A DNA stretch of 64,000 nt from Breviolum minutum Mf 1.05b.01 (taxonomy: Eukaryota; Sar; Dinophyceae; Suessiales; Symbiodiniaceae), in assembly GCA_000507305.1 (NCBI GenBank), contig DF239961.1:181449-245448 (forward strand), read 5' to 3'. The notes under the pieces are model-generated. The model was given only the letters and a program-made list of their open reading frames with translations. It made no database searches and was not told where the DNA came from. The position numbers and the translations under genes are program-made. This document shows positions 52,667 to 63,597 of this stretch, in pieces. Numbering within the stretch: position 1 is the first letter of the stretch; each line of letters opens with the position of its first letter.

Positions 52667-53031
52667 GCAGATGACACAGAAAAAGCATACGTCATTTGCA
52701 TCTGAAAGTGATGATACAGGGGATACCCGGGACTGGGACTAGATATTGTTTATGATTGAAATTTGTTGAAACTATATGAACCATGAGGAAGGAAATTGAT
52801 TGATGTTTTCAATATCTGGAGAGTCGTGTTTCCTCGAGTGGCAACATGATTTTTCAAATCTTTCCAAAAAGAAGGCTATAGAACCATGCGAACACCGGAT
52901 GTTCATCGTCACAGAAAACATCACATTACTCTCCAGTCGATGATGCCAAATATACCTGGATCTTCCCAGTGGGCAAAATTTGTGCCAACTTTTTACCAGA
53001 AAAAAAAACGACCAAAAGGCAGAAATCTTAC

Positions 53032-53104
53032 ATATTTGGAAGATCCAGCTTTTCCGCATCTTGGTTATCATCATCCTCAATTTTCGGCACTTTTCGCACA
53101 CATC
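53032..53104 (-). CDS. Gene C, acidic exon
   Basis: GCGACTGGAG|GA ... CCAAATAT|GTAAGAT (consensus donor). Best frame CVRKVPKIEDDDNQDAEKLD then LPN. A second frame is also open. Confidence 0.6.
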
Positions 53105-53194
53105 CTCCAGTCGCACCTTGTTCGTTTTTTGCGGGCCCGCTCCAATGGGACCGGGTCGCTAATTAGAGCCAGGAGAGCCACAGACACCGTGAAT

Positions 53195-53262
53195 CATCTG
53201 AACCAACTAACTTCATCCATTTTCAGGGGGCCTAACTGTTCGTTTCAGGGAGAGGGTATTTT
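53195..53262 (+). mobile_element. MITE family 3 fragment
   Basis: ATCTGAACCAACTAACTTC ... CCTAACTGTTCGTTTCAGGG...GGGTA; right half only. Confidence 0.6.
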
Positions 53263-53876
53263 TATGGAAAAAATAATGCGGAAAAAAGTTGAAAAAGAAG
53301 GCTGCAAATGATTGCAAATGGAAGAGTCGTGTTGAAATTGGGAGCTGATCGTGCTGGCTAGAGTCTAGAGGAAGTACAGTATCAGTCTTTGACAAGATTG
53401 GATGTGGAGGGTTAAGATAAAAAAATGATCAAAACGTATGTTGGCAAATTCATTGCGGTCAACTTGGGTGTTTTTTTGTGCAAACTCAACGAGTTCTTGA
53501 TTGGAGAGACTAACCAGCCTTCATGCGTAGTTGGGCCATGAATCCCTCAAATCAAAGTGAAAATATGCTTCAAGTTTGACATGCTCACCTCCTTGGCACA
53601 TCTGAAGAAAAAAAATCATCCAGCTAATTCGCTGAGTAATGTCACGGACCCCCAGAACTGTGCAGCTGGAACAGCAGGAGGGTGGTTACATAAAAATCAG
53701 ATGTTTCAATATTCCTCATGTCACAATATTTGATGGAATATCTCAGAATATCTCTCGTGTTACACTTCCCCAATCTGAATTCAGGGTCACCTCTTCACAG
53801 AGTACTCAATTAAAAATTCATGAGTGAGCTCAGGGTCAGGTGGGTTTTTGTTGGCCCTAAACGGATACACCAACAC

Positions 53877-54053
53877 CTGTGGTGTCGTTTTGTTCGGATG
53901 GTTGGAGCTGTCTCCCAGCCTCCTCCTCTGGCGCTAAACCCAATCGTTGCAGCGCTTCTTCAGCAGCTTGCAACTGACCGGAGGTCGTCATCCGTCGGAC
54001 CATCCACGTTCCCGATGGGCAACAAGGATCCAAAAAGGCAATGTAGGGGTTCC
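53877..54053 (-). CDS. Gene C, strong 177-nt exon
   Basis: ATCCTCCAAGCAG|GG ... GACACCACAG|GTGTTG. Encodes NPYIAFLDPCCPSGTWMVRR, MTTSGQLQAAEEALQRLGLA, PEEEAGRQLQPSEQ. The second half is an amphipathic helix. Clearly coding; unrecognised. Confidence 0.8.
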
Positions 54054-54768
54054 CTGCTTGGAGGATCATCCCAGGACTTGGTTCAGTGGTTAGTAACCCT
54101 GATTTATAAGCCATTTAGGAAATTTGGAAGGGGAACAACCCTACTTAGGGGACGTATTAACCATTCATTGTTATTAACCGCTTAGTAAATGGGATGATCC
54201 TCCAAGTAGGGATCCTGGCTCACCGAACCTGAGAATGGTTGCATGGAACCTAAATACGACCCGCGTTTCGTTGCGGTGATTGGGTCCACCCTTTCATCAT
54301 ACTCCGACGTTCGGTGAGCCAGGATCCCTACAGATGTAGGTTTGGGGAACCAAATCTCCAAAAATGATCTTGGGGAACCTTAGCTTAGGCAATCTCCAGA
54401 AATTGAAGGGAAAAAAACCGTCGGAAAAAAAAAGAAGAAGCGATAACCCGGGTTTCCAACTCATAACCTGATGAATTTTGGGGGGAGAGAAACACTTGTT
54501 CCAATAAGGTATATAATGATACCTTGAAACCAAAAAGGACCTCGAATCCTTAACCCCTTTTGGATCACGGAGGGAAGCCACGGTGATTTCATTTTGTTGA
54601 CTTAACTAGATTGCTCGGATCTTCATGGTGAATCAAACTCTTGATGTCACTGGCCTAAAACAAAATTGGGAAGTTGTTCCATGAATGAAGCCACTGATGG
54701 TTCATCACCTGCATAAATAATTAGGACCTGAAGAAAGGGCCTTTGGTGAGATGATTCAAGGGGAAGAC

Positions 54769-54799
54769 CTTGGTGCATCTTGAGCCATGGGGCCATGCC
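54769..54799 (-). CDS. Gene C, 31-nt exon
   Basis: TGATAGCACAACAG|GGC ... ATGCACCAAG|GTCTTC. Encodes GMAPWLKMHQ. A further fragment may follow at 54690-54740. Confidence 0.5.
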
Positions 54800-55604
54800 C
54801 TGTTGTGCTATCAAGAACTTCGAATTTCCCACCTTTTTGGAGGTCCCTCCAGGAACTATCCAAACTCTGTTGATGGATGAAATCCTGCACTATTCTAAGC
54901 AGTAGGGAAGAGTCGCAACTGGCACCTCATGCATTTCAACCATCAAGTGTATTACTTTTACTTACTAAGGGCTTAGACCAATGAATGAATGTATTTTTGA
55001 ACATATGGGCGTGTCTCAAAATTGGTGCCCGTAAAATATTCCAGGTTGCACCCAAATATCCAAATTGTCTATCAAAAACCACCACCTATGTTATTTAGCC
55101 CCCTCGTAAGTTAGAAACTTTGGATTCCCTCATGGTACCTGGAACCATGGCACTGGTTTTTCAGGTCAACCTGTTTCACCAACCAACCCACCACTTTTGA
55201 GCCCCACCTGATTTCTGACTTCCCTATCTTCTGGAGTCGATGCAACTGCCGCGTTGCCAAGTTTTTTATGTTTCGCAACGGATGAAGGAAAGAATGAAAA
55301 AACTCAGCGTTAAACGGCGCTTGGTTGTAATATTGTACATAGAAAAAATGTATGTATGTATACATTTCTACGTGTATTTAGTGTATATGTACAGTTGTTG
55401 TTGAAAAAAATATGTTCTTAGCTCAATGTGATTTCACGCATTTTTCTATACAAAATCGACTCTATATCTATGATAAGATCGGGGCAAATTACTATAATTC
55501 CTAAACCTGAATGTTTCGGGCATTTTGGGGGCATTCTCTTACTGTTCACCACTATTTTGGGTGACCTACTCGGCGGGAAAGGTCTCTATAATTTGCCCAG
55601 ATAA

Positions 55605-55720
55605 GATGCCTGGGATGCATAAAACATTATAAAACCCCGTAAATAAACCCTGTAAATAATAGGAGTTCAACTACCAACCTCAACTGGTGACCGCTAGATT
55701 TCTGGTTGCCATCAACAGTT
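55605..55720 (+). mobile_element. MITE family 2, 5'-truncated copy
   Basis: AACCCTGTAAATAATAGGAG, AACTACCAACCTCAACTGG, then TTTCTGGTTGCCATCAACAG. A small family-2 terminus also lies at 54867-54895. Confidence 0.7.
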
Positions 55721-55848
55721 AACTACCAATGAAGCATTAGTTATATATCCCAATTAACCATAAAAAAGAAACTAACCACCTGGGATGAACTACCAATTGA
55801 CCACTACCCTTGGCCCCCTGGGATGCTGCGGGTCTTCTGCTCCCGCAC

Positions 55849-55915
55849 CTTTGAGCTGTCTGAGAACCTCTCGCAGTTGCTTTGAGGACAGTTCAAGGTC
55901 CGAGGTCAACAGCAT
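55849..55915 (-). CDS. Gene C, strong helical exon
   Basis: Pyrimidine-rich acceptor (ACCTCGCCCCTCGCAG|ATG) and donor CAGCTCAAAG|GTGCGG. Encodes MLLTSDLELSSKQLREVLRQ then LK. Confidence 0.75.
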
Positions 55916-55989
55916 CTGCGAGGGGCGAGGTTGAGAAAACGTAGGAAAACCCACGCGTTGAGTAGCCCAACCAGGGTGGGAAGTCAAAA

Positions 55990-57180
55990 CAAAATCAAGT
56001 ACAACTCTTGACTACTAACATGACTGACTGGGAAATCACCATTTTCAAGAGGAGATACATCTTCATTTATGGTGACTTTTTCCATTGTCATGTTAGTTTT
56101 CGAGGGGAAAACACATTGGTTTCATTTCATGTCTAAGATGTTCTATTCTATAAGTGGGTTTGCTGCTTGTTTTTTTGGGGGGAAGGGGGTGTCTAAATAG
56201 GGGGATATCTCAAGTTATACGTCTTGCGGACTTCGTTGTGCTGCCACCAATCTAAAGATTCAAACCCTCTGAGAAGGTAGGCAAACCTTGGCCACGATGA
56301 AGTTGCCTTCAACTGGATGAATCATTGGATCATTGGATGGTTTCCTTTGCAAGCTTGAGGTCGATTCTGCCACTTCCACAATTATTCTAGCTAGGGCAAA
56401 TGTAGGAAATTTCACGTGATAAATCCTGAGATAAACTTAATTTGGGGAGGATTTTCTTACTGACTTCACCTGAACTCACTTTAATTTGACTAGATGGCAT
56501 GGGTGTCTCACAAATGAAGGTACCCAAATTTTACGGCAGCGCGTTAAAAAGGCTTTCGGAGGAGAGTTGCTCCTATTGGTCCATGGTTCTGTGTCGAGAA
56601 TCAATTTGTCCTAGTTTGGTTCAACAAGGATGTTTTTTTTTTCCGTGGTGCTGGCTATGCCACGAATGTCGGATGCCCAGCATCCCGCTATCTGGAGCCA
56701 TCCAGCATACATATCCGTATCTCTAATGTCTTGCCATGCAAAATTAAAGACCGATTTCAACCATAGAAAAAGGGAGTCTATTTGTCTTGCACATTTCTCT
56801 TGGTCCACTTCAATCCATGGAAACCCTCTTGCCACTCATCAAAGACCATTTCCCTTGACAGACCAAACGGACGTCATTTTCCGAAGCGTCATGAGGATTT
56901 CATGAATCATCATGAATCTACTCTTCCGTTCCCCGGAAACTTGATTCACATTCCCGCCGCTGCGCCGGGTGCCGCTTTGAGGGTTGTTTGTGAACCAAGT
57001 GTGACCAGTGGAATCAATGGGATTCGGGAGTTTGGACCCCGTATATAGATGCAGAGAATTCAAGCCACAGTTTTTCAAGTTCTAGTAAATTGTCTTAGCT
57101 AAACATATGTAGTTTTAGCATGTGTTTGGCACAAAAATGATTGTCATAGTTCATAGATCTGAATGGATTTGATCGCAGTT
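55990..57180. other. Spacer
   Basis: No feature I can place with confidence. 56930-57050 is GC-rich and open on both strands (plus PAAAPGAALRVVCEPSVTSG; minus LPNPIDSTGHTWFTNNPQSG). Confidence 0.4.
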
Positions 57181-57221
57181 TCTATTGGCAAACATGCATG
57201 GTACCACAGTAGTAGCTGGAG

Positions 57222-57584
57222 ATGACAAGGCTGGGGTATATTGCTCAGGTCTCTTCTGTTTGCAATTCTTTCAAATGGCTAAAGGATCTCACCCTACCTA
57301 TCCTGGACGCGAGTCCCCCGAAATGGCGGCCGAAACGGCAATTTGCGCGGGAAACGCATTTTCGGCCCACCACCAGTGCTGAAGTTGCACTTGGGTGTGG
57401 AGGCCTAAAAAGACTTGTGAAGAGGACGCAAAAGATCAATAAATTCGCAAACATGGTGCGATGCATTTTGGCAATGTCAGATCTATCAAAAAAAAAACTT
57501 CAAGCAAAAGTGCTGCAAATGTCCCAGAATGAAGCACGAGTCGTTCATTCTTGCTTTGACGTCCTCTCCACGGCCCATCTCTAA
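57222..57584 (+). CDS. Unrecognised 120-codon ORF
   Basis: ATG to TAA without interruption. Blocks PPKWRPKRQFARETHFRPTT and SDLSKKKLQAKVLQMSQNEA are basic and helical. Could be a small intronless gene or the last exon of a plus-strand gene. Confidence 0.4.
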   Translation: MTRLGYIAQVSSVCNSFKWLKDLTLPILDASPPKWRPKRQFARETHFRPTTSAEVALGCGGLKRLVKRTQKINKFANMVRCILAMSDLSKKKLQAKVLQMSQNEARVVHSCFDVLSTAHL

Positions 57585-58374
57585 AGCATTATGCATTATG
57601 AATTCCTGATCATTCGCCAACGCTTTTCGTGATCCCTCCAAGAAATCAAGCAGCGCCAGCTTGCGGCTTGTGGGGTTCGCCAGCTAACAGATACCAGGCC
57701 AGACGAGGATGCGTGACTTCTCCAACTAAAACGTCGAACAAAAATGTGGAGCTAGTTTTTTAATCATGAAATTGTGTAGTTCCTAGTGAGTCCCAAATCA
57801 CAGGCACCACATAGAATGGAATCAATGAATATCAGCAAATGCATCAGGTCTGTGTTCATCATTTTTTCTTCTGCACCAGTCTTGCAATCCTCAGGCATTC
57901 ATTTTCTCCGGTCGCAAGAGGCAAGAATCCGCCTCAATAACAACAAGGGATCTTTCAGTAAAACAAGTGGTTGAATGAAGCCAAAAATTCTAGGCCAATT
58001 AAAATCTGGTCCAGAAAAATCAACAACTTCTTTGGGGTGAAAATGGATGAATTTTGGAGACACCTCTTATTTCTGACACATCAAATTTAGAGAATCTTTT
58101 CCAAGGTCGAAGTGGAGTGTGGGCAATACTGCAACACCTGATGTCATGGACAGTTCTCATATTACCCAAATTGCGTCACATCAATATGTTCCAAACACGG
58201 CAACTAGGGTCCAAGTGGAATTCGAAAAAAACATCCAAGGATTTCCTAGCCAAAACAACCACGGCAAAAAAAAACATCAGAATCCCTCCGGGCAAACACA
58301 CCTCAGCTCGTTAGCTGGTCCTGCAAACTTTTCAAATCCTTAGGCGTTCACGGGCCCAGTGGAAACTCTGTCAG

Positions 58375-58489
58375 GTCATCCGGCGAGAAAACCACCTGGG
58401 ATGTACAAAACCTTTGGAAATACTGGGATATTCACGTCACCAACCTCAACTGGTGACGTTTAACCCGGATTTCTGGTTGCCATCAACAG
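58375..58489 (+). mobile_element. MITE family 2 copy
   Basis: TCCGGCGAGAAAACCACCTG ... GATTTCTGGTTGCCATCAAC; left terminus decayed. Confidence 0.7.
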
Positions 58490-58559
58490 AACAAGAACCT
58501 TGAAATGGTGGAGATTCCCAACCCTGACCAGACAGATTTCTTCAGATTTCAAAGTTTGG

Positions 58560-58672
58560 AATACACCCCCCGAAGTTTAATAGCTTGCCTCTGAAAAAGT
58601 GCTGCTTGGAAGAGAACTTTCCATTTGGGATGGTCCATTTTCAGGGGCGAGCAATTAAACTTCCAGGGTGTA
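58560..58672. mobile_element. MITE family 4, complete copy
   Basis: ATACACCCCCCGAAGTTTAAT ... AATTAAACTTCCAGGGTGTAT: inverted termini with TA at the borders. Confidence 0.8.
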
Positions 58673-58989
58673 TTGGAAGTCAATATTGGGACTGTGAGTT
58701 GAAGATTGGAAAATGATGGGGACTTATAATGAATTGTATACTGTGTCAAATCAAAATCAAATTTCAACAAATGGCATTTTGATAAAGTGTCAGGATACCA
58801 GCAAATGCAAATGAACACTTTCCCATCTCTCCAGTGTGAAACAAATTCCAAGACCTTCTTTTTTCGAAGCTCATTTGACTAGGAGATTTCACCTAAAATC
58901 CGACTGCCGTCAACAAACCAATGGGGTCTCAGAAATTATTGGCATCCAAATCTTTCGGTTGAATTCATAGGTTTGCCAATGACATAATT

Positions 58990-59115
58990 ACAGTTACCCT
59001 CCCTGAAACTAACATATACCCTGAAAATAGGCTGGGCCCCAAAAGGACATTTCATCTTCCAACCATCCTTTTTTCAGGGGCTCGGCTCTTGCTGTTAGCT
59101 TTAGGGCTGGGTAGG
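58990..59115 (+). mobile_element. MITE family 3 copy
   Basis: TTACCCTCCCTGAAACTAACA ... TTGCTGTTAGCTTTAGGGCTGGGTA. Confidence 0.75.
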
Positions 59116-59205
59116 TGTTTGTAGTGATCCCTGATTTGGGGAGACAACCCCCAAATACTAATTGAACACATTTTCTGCCATCTTTCCACTGAAAAGCGTT
59201 CTTAC

Positions 59206-59264
59206 TTTCCGTTTCACTACCCTTGGTTTGGCCGCCGAAGAGCATCTCGGAGCGTCCAATCCGC
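59206..59264 (-). CDS. Candidate minus-strand exon
   Basis: TTTTCATCCTCCAG|G then RIGRSEMLFGGQTKGSETE and donor ACGGAAA|GTAAGA. Confidence 0.6.
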
Positions 59265-60132
59265 CTGGAGGATGAAAAATGTTTGCCATGCGCAGTAGCA
59301 ATACAGTCACGTAATCACATATACATATATTATAATATGTCATTGTAATCTTCAGATAGCTTTATTCAGTTCAGTAAGTATAATAAGAAAAGGAATGCGA
59401 TATCATAGAGTGTAAAATACTACATCTAAGACATAGAGTTTTAGGATCTACTTTAGAACACATGACATTCGAGTTCAAATGGCTATTCAATCAATAATAC
59501 CTAATTGCCTAAAAATTTGTCAAATATCTCTCATTTTCTGTACCTTGTGGGTCCCCAAAGCAAAAGAAAACAGCAAAATTTCACAAAATCATACAACCTC
59601 ACAGCATTTGCAGAGCTTGAGATATGTGGGATGTTTTTCCCCCGAGCAAACATCTATAACCAAGCGGAATGAATTACAGTCTTCGGGAACGCCGCCAGTC
59701 AGGAACCTTTCCAATATAATATCTCTACTCATTGTGCTTCGAGACTTATAATTTGAGATTTGTCACTATATATTGTTTAAATTAAATTTCATTTTACTCC
59801 CCCGAAAACGAAGAGCAAAAGCCAACGCCCCTGAAAAAATGATCGGTTTTTCAAGGTTTTTCTGGTCTTCCTTTTGGATCTCTTTCAGGAGGGCAAATGT
59901 TCCAAGATGCCGCACCATTTGGTGGATGTCTCGCGGAACAAGGCACTTGCAGAACCTCCCCAAAGGCAAAACACACAGTTTTTTTGTGATGGACTCAATT
60001 CAGCTGCCAATTGAAAAAAATTAATCAGATTCTTGCCATGAATTTTTGGAAACCTATTTTTTTGTTTGAGTGAATGGTAACTGGGAAGCAATTGGAGTCA
60101 TGTATCATATTGAAAATATCAAACCTGCTATT

Positions 60133-60618
60133 CTAGGGAGCTTTTGGGTGAATACATCTTGGAGAGTGTAGGACTGTCCATGATATCAACATGTGTTCTA
60201 GATCCATCTCATGCGCAATGCGTACCATTGCGCAAGGGATTTGGATGGGTTTCATCTTCCCAACACCCTGAAACGAACTGAGAGAGTAAGAGGCATCCTT
60301 GAAGATAATTGAAAAAGCAAACGAAACATATGTTATATAGGCAGTATCAACTGATTGCAAGCCGCAATCCATGATAAATCGCCACTTTCCAGACCAAATC
60401 ATTAACAGAACACGGCGTTGACCTCGCGACATTGCAAAACAGAGTCCATCATATATTTTGGGATGCTCCCCTACCCAAAAACGGTGGAAAATGAAGGTAA
60501 ATCGGGATTTTTGTCCTATAAATATTTCATGATGTCTGGTGCTGACTGGAATGCTGGCGCATCCCAACGTGTACTGTGAAGTCATGCAGCCTGCAGAAAT
60601 TGTCACACCTTGGGGGTC
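60133..60618 (-). CDS. Long open exon, probably terminal
   Basis: About 160 codons open to a stop at 60133. Blocks QGVTISAGCMTSQYTLGCAS, RFTFIFHRFWVGEHPKIYDG, RVLLMIWSGKWRFIMDCGLQ, TAYITYVSFAFSIIFKDASY. Hydrophobic and aromatic-rich; no family recognised. The 5' limit abuts a family-2 MITE (60620-60739) whose end reads CATCAACAG|TATGAC, so the MITE may supply the acceptor. The nominal start at 60651 lies inside the MITE and is a GTG. Confidence 0.55.
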   Translation of the reverse strand, partial: DPQGVTISAGCMTSQYTLGCASIPVSTRHHEIFIGQKSRFTFIFHRFWVGEHPKIYDGLCFAMSRGQRRVLLMIWSGKWRFIMDCGLQSVDTAYITYVSFAFSIIFKDASYSLSSFQGVGKMKPIQIPCAMVRIAHEMDLEHMLISWTVLHSPRCIHPKAP

Positions 60619-60619
60619 A

Positions 60620-60739
60620 TACTGTTGATGGAAGAAATCCGAAACAACCACCTGGGATGTAAAAAACTACCTATGGAAAATGGGACATTCTCCATTTCTC
60701 AACTGGTTTTCTCGCCGGATTTCTGAACCATCAACAGTA
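60620..60739 (+). mobile_element. MITE family 2, complete copy next to an exon
   Basis: TACTGTTGATGGAAGAAATC ... GGATTTCTGAACCATCAACA...GTA. Mixed termini: one end GGAAG-type, the other GGTTCAG-type. Confidence 0.85.
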
Positions 60740-60799
60740 TTGGATGCTGTTGGAAAAAAAAGCTGGGCATGGACTTCTCATGTTTCACTTCGAACCCAC

Positions 60800-60835
60800 C
60801 TCAGCGTTCTGTCGACTCCCAGCAAAGAGAAGCAC
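60800..60835 (-). CDS. 36-nt candidate exon
   Basis: GATGCCACCTCCCAG|GTG ... AACGCTGAG|GTGGGT. Twelve codons VLLFAGSRQNAE, phase 0. Just upstream of the MITE and the long exon on the same strand. Confidence 0.55.
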
Positions 60836-61099
60836 CTGGGAGGTGGCATCGTGCCATTCAAGATGCTCCATTTCGTGGGTTTACGTCAAGCAGGAGGTGG
60901 GCCATTTTTTCCTTCCAAACGACTCACCCAAGTTTTCCTTCAACTTATTGATGTTCCAATGTCAAAACCACAAAGCCTGCTGAATTTTGTTTTCTCATTT
61001 CCAGTCCTTTTTGCAAGTTGAATCAAAATGCGACTCAGTGGACTGAAAAACCTGAAAGAATCCAACCATTCCACATTCAAAGTTGACTCAACTTATATA

Positions 61100-61201
61100 A
61101 CTAGTTGGTGGTTTCAACCCATCCCAAAAATATGATCGTCTAATTGGATCATTTCGCCAATTTTCGGGGTGAAAAGGAAAATATTTGAAGTTGCACCTAG
61201 A
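61100..61201 (+). mobile_element. MITE family 1 copy
   Basis: AACTAGTTGGTGGTTTCAACC ... GAAGTTGCACCTAGAA; core CCAATTTTCGGGGTGAAAA present. Confidence 0.75.
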
Positions 61202-61242
61202 ACATCAGTGGATTGAAAAGTTGAATCAAAGTTTGAGGCTCC

Positions 61243-61290
61243 GAGGTTCAACCATTCTGGACCATTCCACCCACCCTGAGAATCCGGACA
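61243..61290 (+). CDS. Candidate plus-strand exon
   Basis: GAGGCTCCGAG|GTT then VQPFWTIPPTLRIRTL and consensus donor ACACTC|GTAAGT. Exact 5' limit is approximate. Confidence 0.4.
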
Positions 61291-61630
61291 CTCGTAAGTA
61301 CCACGGGGCCTTTTGCCTTCCAAAAAAATTCGAAACACATAAGGAAACACAATGCGTACCAGGTTCTTCCGCCTTTTCGCCTTTTTGGCGGTTTTAAGTG
61401 ACCTTTTCCGGGGGAAAAAGTGACCTCCATTTGTGTGATGGAAGAAGCTGGTATATAAATCATTATAAATCTATATACATCTAGATATAGAAATCCACTT
61501 GGCCTGTTTCGGTATTGAGCCAATTCATGGGGAATTTTACGAACAGCATGGCTATTAGCCCTGCAAAATACGCAAACCCCTCAAAGTTGGACCAACTTTG
61601 ACCGAACTCTGCTGATGTCTCAGGCTACCA

Positions 61631-61740
61631 TGTTACACCCCTTGAAAACGGCTGGAACCCAAGAATTGGTGGTTTGGGTCGATAGTTCTCCTTTATCCTT
61701 TTGGTGGTATTTTCAGGTTCCCATGTTCGTTTTTGGATGG
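61631..61740. mobile_element. MITE family 4, partial
   Basis: TTACACCCCTTGAAAACGGCTGGAACC ... TTTTCAGGTTCCCATGTT. Confidence 0.55.
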
Positions 61741-61883
61741 TATTCAAGGTCATATTGTTCCAAGATTCCCTCATCTTGAACCAAACTTTGGGGATTTTGC
61801 TCAGGTTTTTCACCCCCATCTCCACCCAAAACAAAAATCAGGCCTTGCTAAGTCTCTCCAACCAAGTCCGGCACCCTCCTGGT

Positions 61884-61893
61884 GTCAAGATCT

Positions 61894-61943
<50 letters not shown>

Positions 61944-62023
61944 GGAGAAGAAGGTTGTCCGATGGGAGGAACTTGGTCTACTGGTTGATAGAAAAGAAAT
62001 TGGAGTGGCACTTCTAAACCCAT
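61884..62023 (+). CDS. Exon with poly-Asn tract, probably terminal
   Basis: CTGGTGTCAAG|A then a CAA array read as about 16 Asn, followed by KEKKVVRWEELGLLVDRKEI, GVALLNPL and TAA. A second frame reads the array as Thr and is also open (RRRRLSDGRNLVYWLIEKKL). Confidence 0.45.
61895..61942. repeat. CAA trinucleotide array
   Basis: Sixteen CAA units, inside a coding-like stretch. Confidence 0.95.
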
Positions 62024-62222
62024 TGTAATTGCGGACTTATAAAACAATTAAGTGTTATTCAGCTCTGAGTTTTCTGTGTTCTTCTCCTTCAGTGGATTCA
62101 ACGAATCTAGGTCTGGACCCATCGGACCCATGTGTCCCTCAAATGAAGGGACAGATGCTCCTCCAACAAAAAAAATACCTGGAGCATCATTGAAGATGAT
62201 GTGTAATCACCATATTATATTG

Positions 62223-62342
62223 CAATTACCCTCCCTGAAACTAATAACATAACACCTGAAAATGATGGGACTGGAAGATGATCGTTTCCTTTCAAAGGGT
62301 AGCTTCCTGGCAGGTGCTACAAATGGGAGGCTAACTGTAATT
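62223..62342 (+). mobile_element. MITE family 3 copy
   Basis: TTACCCTCCCTGAAACTAATA ... GGTGCTACAAATGGGAGGCTAACTGTAA. Confidence 0.7.
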
Positions 62343-62431
62343 ATGTAATTGGTAAACCTGGTTACTAGGTACACGAAAAGATTTGGAGACCAATCATTTC
62401 TCAGACGCCATTGGCTCGTGATGGCAGTCGG

Positions 62432-62552
62432 ATTAGTGTTGATGGAAAAAATCCAACTAACCATCTGGGACGGTGCTAAAACCCCGTAAATAATGGGATT
62501 TCAACTACCAATCTCAACTGGTTTTCTCGCCGGATTTCTGAACCATCAACCA
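62432..62552 (+). mobile_element. MITE family 2, complete copy
   Basis: TAGTGTTGATGGAAAAAATCC ... CGCCGGATTTCTGAACCATCAACCATA. Confidence 0.8.
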
Positions 62553-62937
62553 TATGGATGTTTCCGAAAATAGTGGTACCCCCAAATCATCCATCTTAAT
62601 AGGGTCTTCCATTATAAGATTATAAACCATCCATTTTGGGATACCACTCTTTTTGGAAACACCTAACATGTCAGTTTCATTAACGAATCTCCAGCAACCC
62701 AAATTCTCCACCAACCCTCAGCCTCTACCTGCGTTGGAGAGAGAGCACCTAGTGGCACCTTTACCTAGGCAACAATGACCCAATGACCATGGGCACCATG
62801 GCACCTTTGTTGCGGCTAAGAAGATCTGGTTACTGAGAGATTCAAAATTTTAAAATCCCATGAAATCTAACATAGCTACCCAAAATTGCCATGGTTTGAA
62901 AGGAGATACATCTTCCAAACCATCTTTTTTGGTATCT

Positions 62938-63080
62938 ATGTTAAATTTCCAGGGTGTACTCCCCGCAAGTTTAACAGCTGGAACCTGAAAAATGATGCTT
63001 TGGTTCAGATGTTTTTTCCGATGTTCCTTTTCCCGGGCTGTATTCTCAGGTTCCATGGTTAATCTTCCGGGGTGTATTTT
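62938..63080. mobile_element. MITE family 4 copy
   Basis: TTAAATTTCCAGGGTGTA near the left, then CAAGTTTAACAGCTGGAACC and AATCTTCCGGGGTGTATTT at the right. Confidence 0.6.
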
Positions 63081-63308
63081 TAACATAAACATGCGTCCAA
63101 AACTTGGACGAATGTCACAACCGAGTTCAAAAGTCCATTAAAAAACATGGGTCAATGTAACATTGGCAGAAGTTCCGTTTTTGAACAACGGAGTTTTTTC
63201 CATAGAAATTCCTCCATGGAATTCTCCAAGAATTTCCATAACTCATTCCCCTTCCCAAATGCGGCAAAATCCATTCAAAAAACACCTCTCCCGGAAAGCA
63301 TAGTGTAC

Positions 63309-63548
63309 TACGGTTGATGGCTGAAATCCTGCACCACTTTTGATTAGATGGGATTTCCCTCCACCCCTTGAATCTTAACATTGGAGGTATTCAAATGCAG
63401 GAAACAGACGCAGTCATGAATGGCTGAAATCCTGCACCACCTCGATGTCATCCCAACATTGAAATTATGGGGGTTGCAGGGGGAAGCATCAAAGGTGCTA
63501 CAATGCAATACATGGCAGGCGGTGCAGGATTTCAGCCATCAACAGTAC
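63309..63548 (+). mobile_element. MITE family 2 variant with a third internal terminus
   Basis: CGGTTGATGGCTGAAATCCTG at the left and CAGGATTTCAGCCATCAACAG at the right. An internal direct copy of the left terminus (AATGGCTGAAATCCTGCACCACC) sits at 63418. Either a composite or a copy inserted in a copy. Confidence 0.75.
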
Positions 63549-63597
63549 TCAGACAGACTTGTAGCATTGTATCCGTGGTGGTCAGGCTGGTCATTTT

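Noticed and set aside
54779..54799. CCCATGGCTCAAG as a spliced-leader relic
   Set aside because: Only nine bases match and the sequence is inside a better-supported exon.
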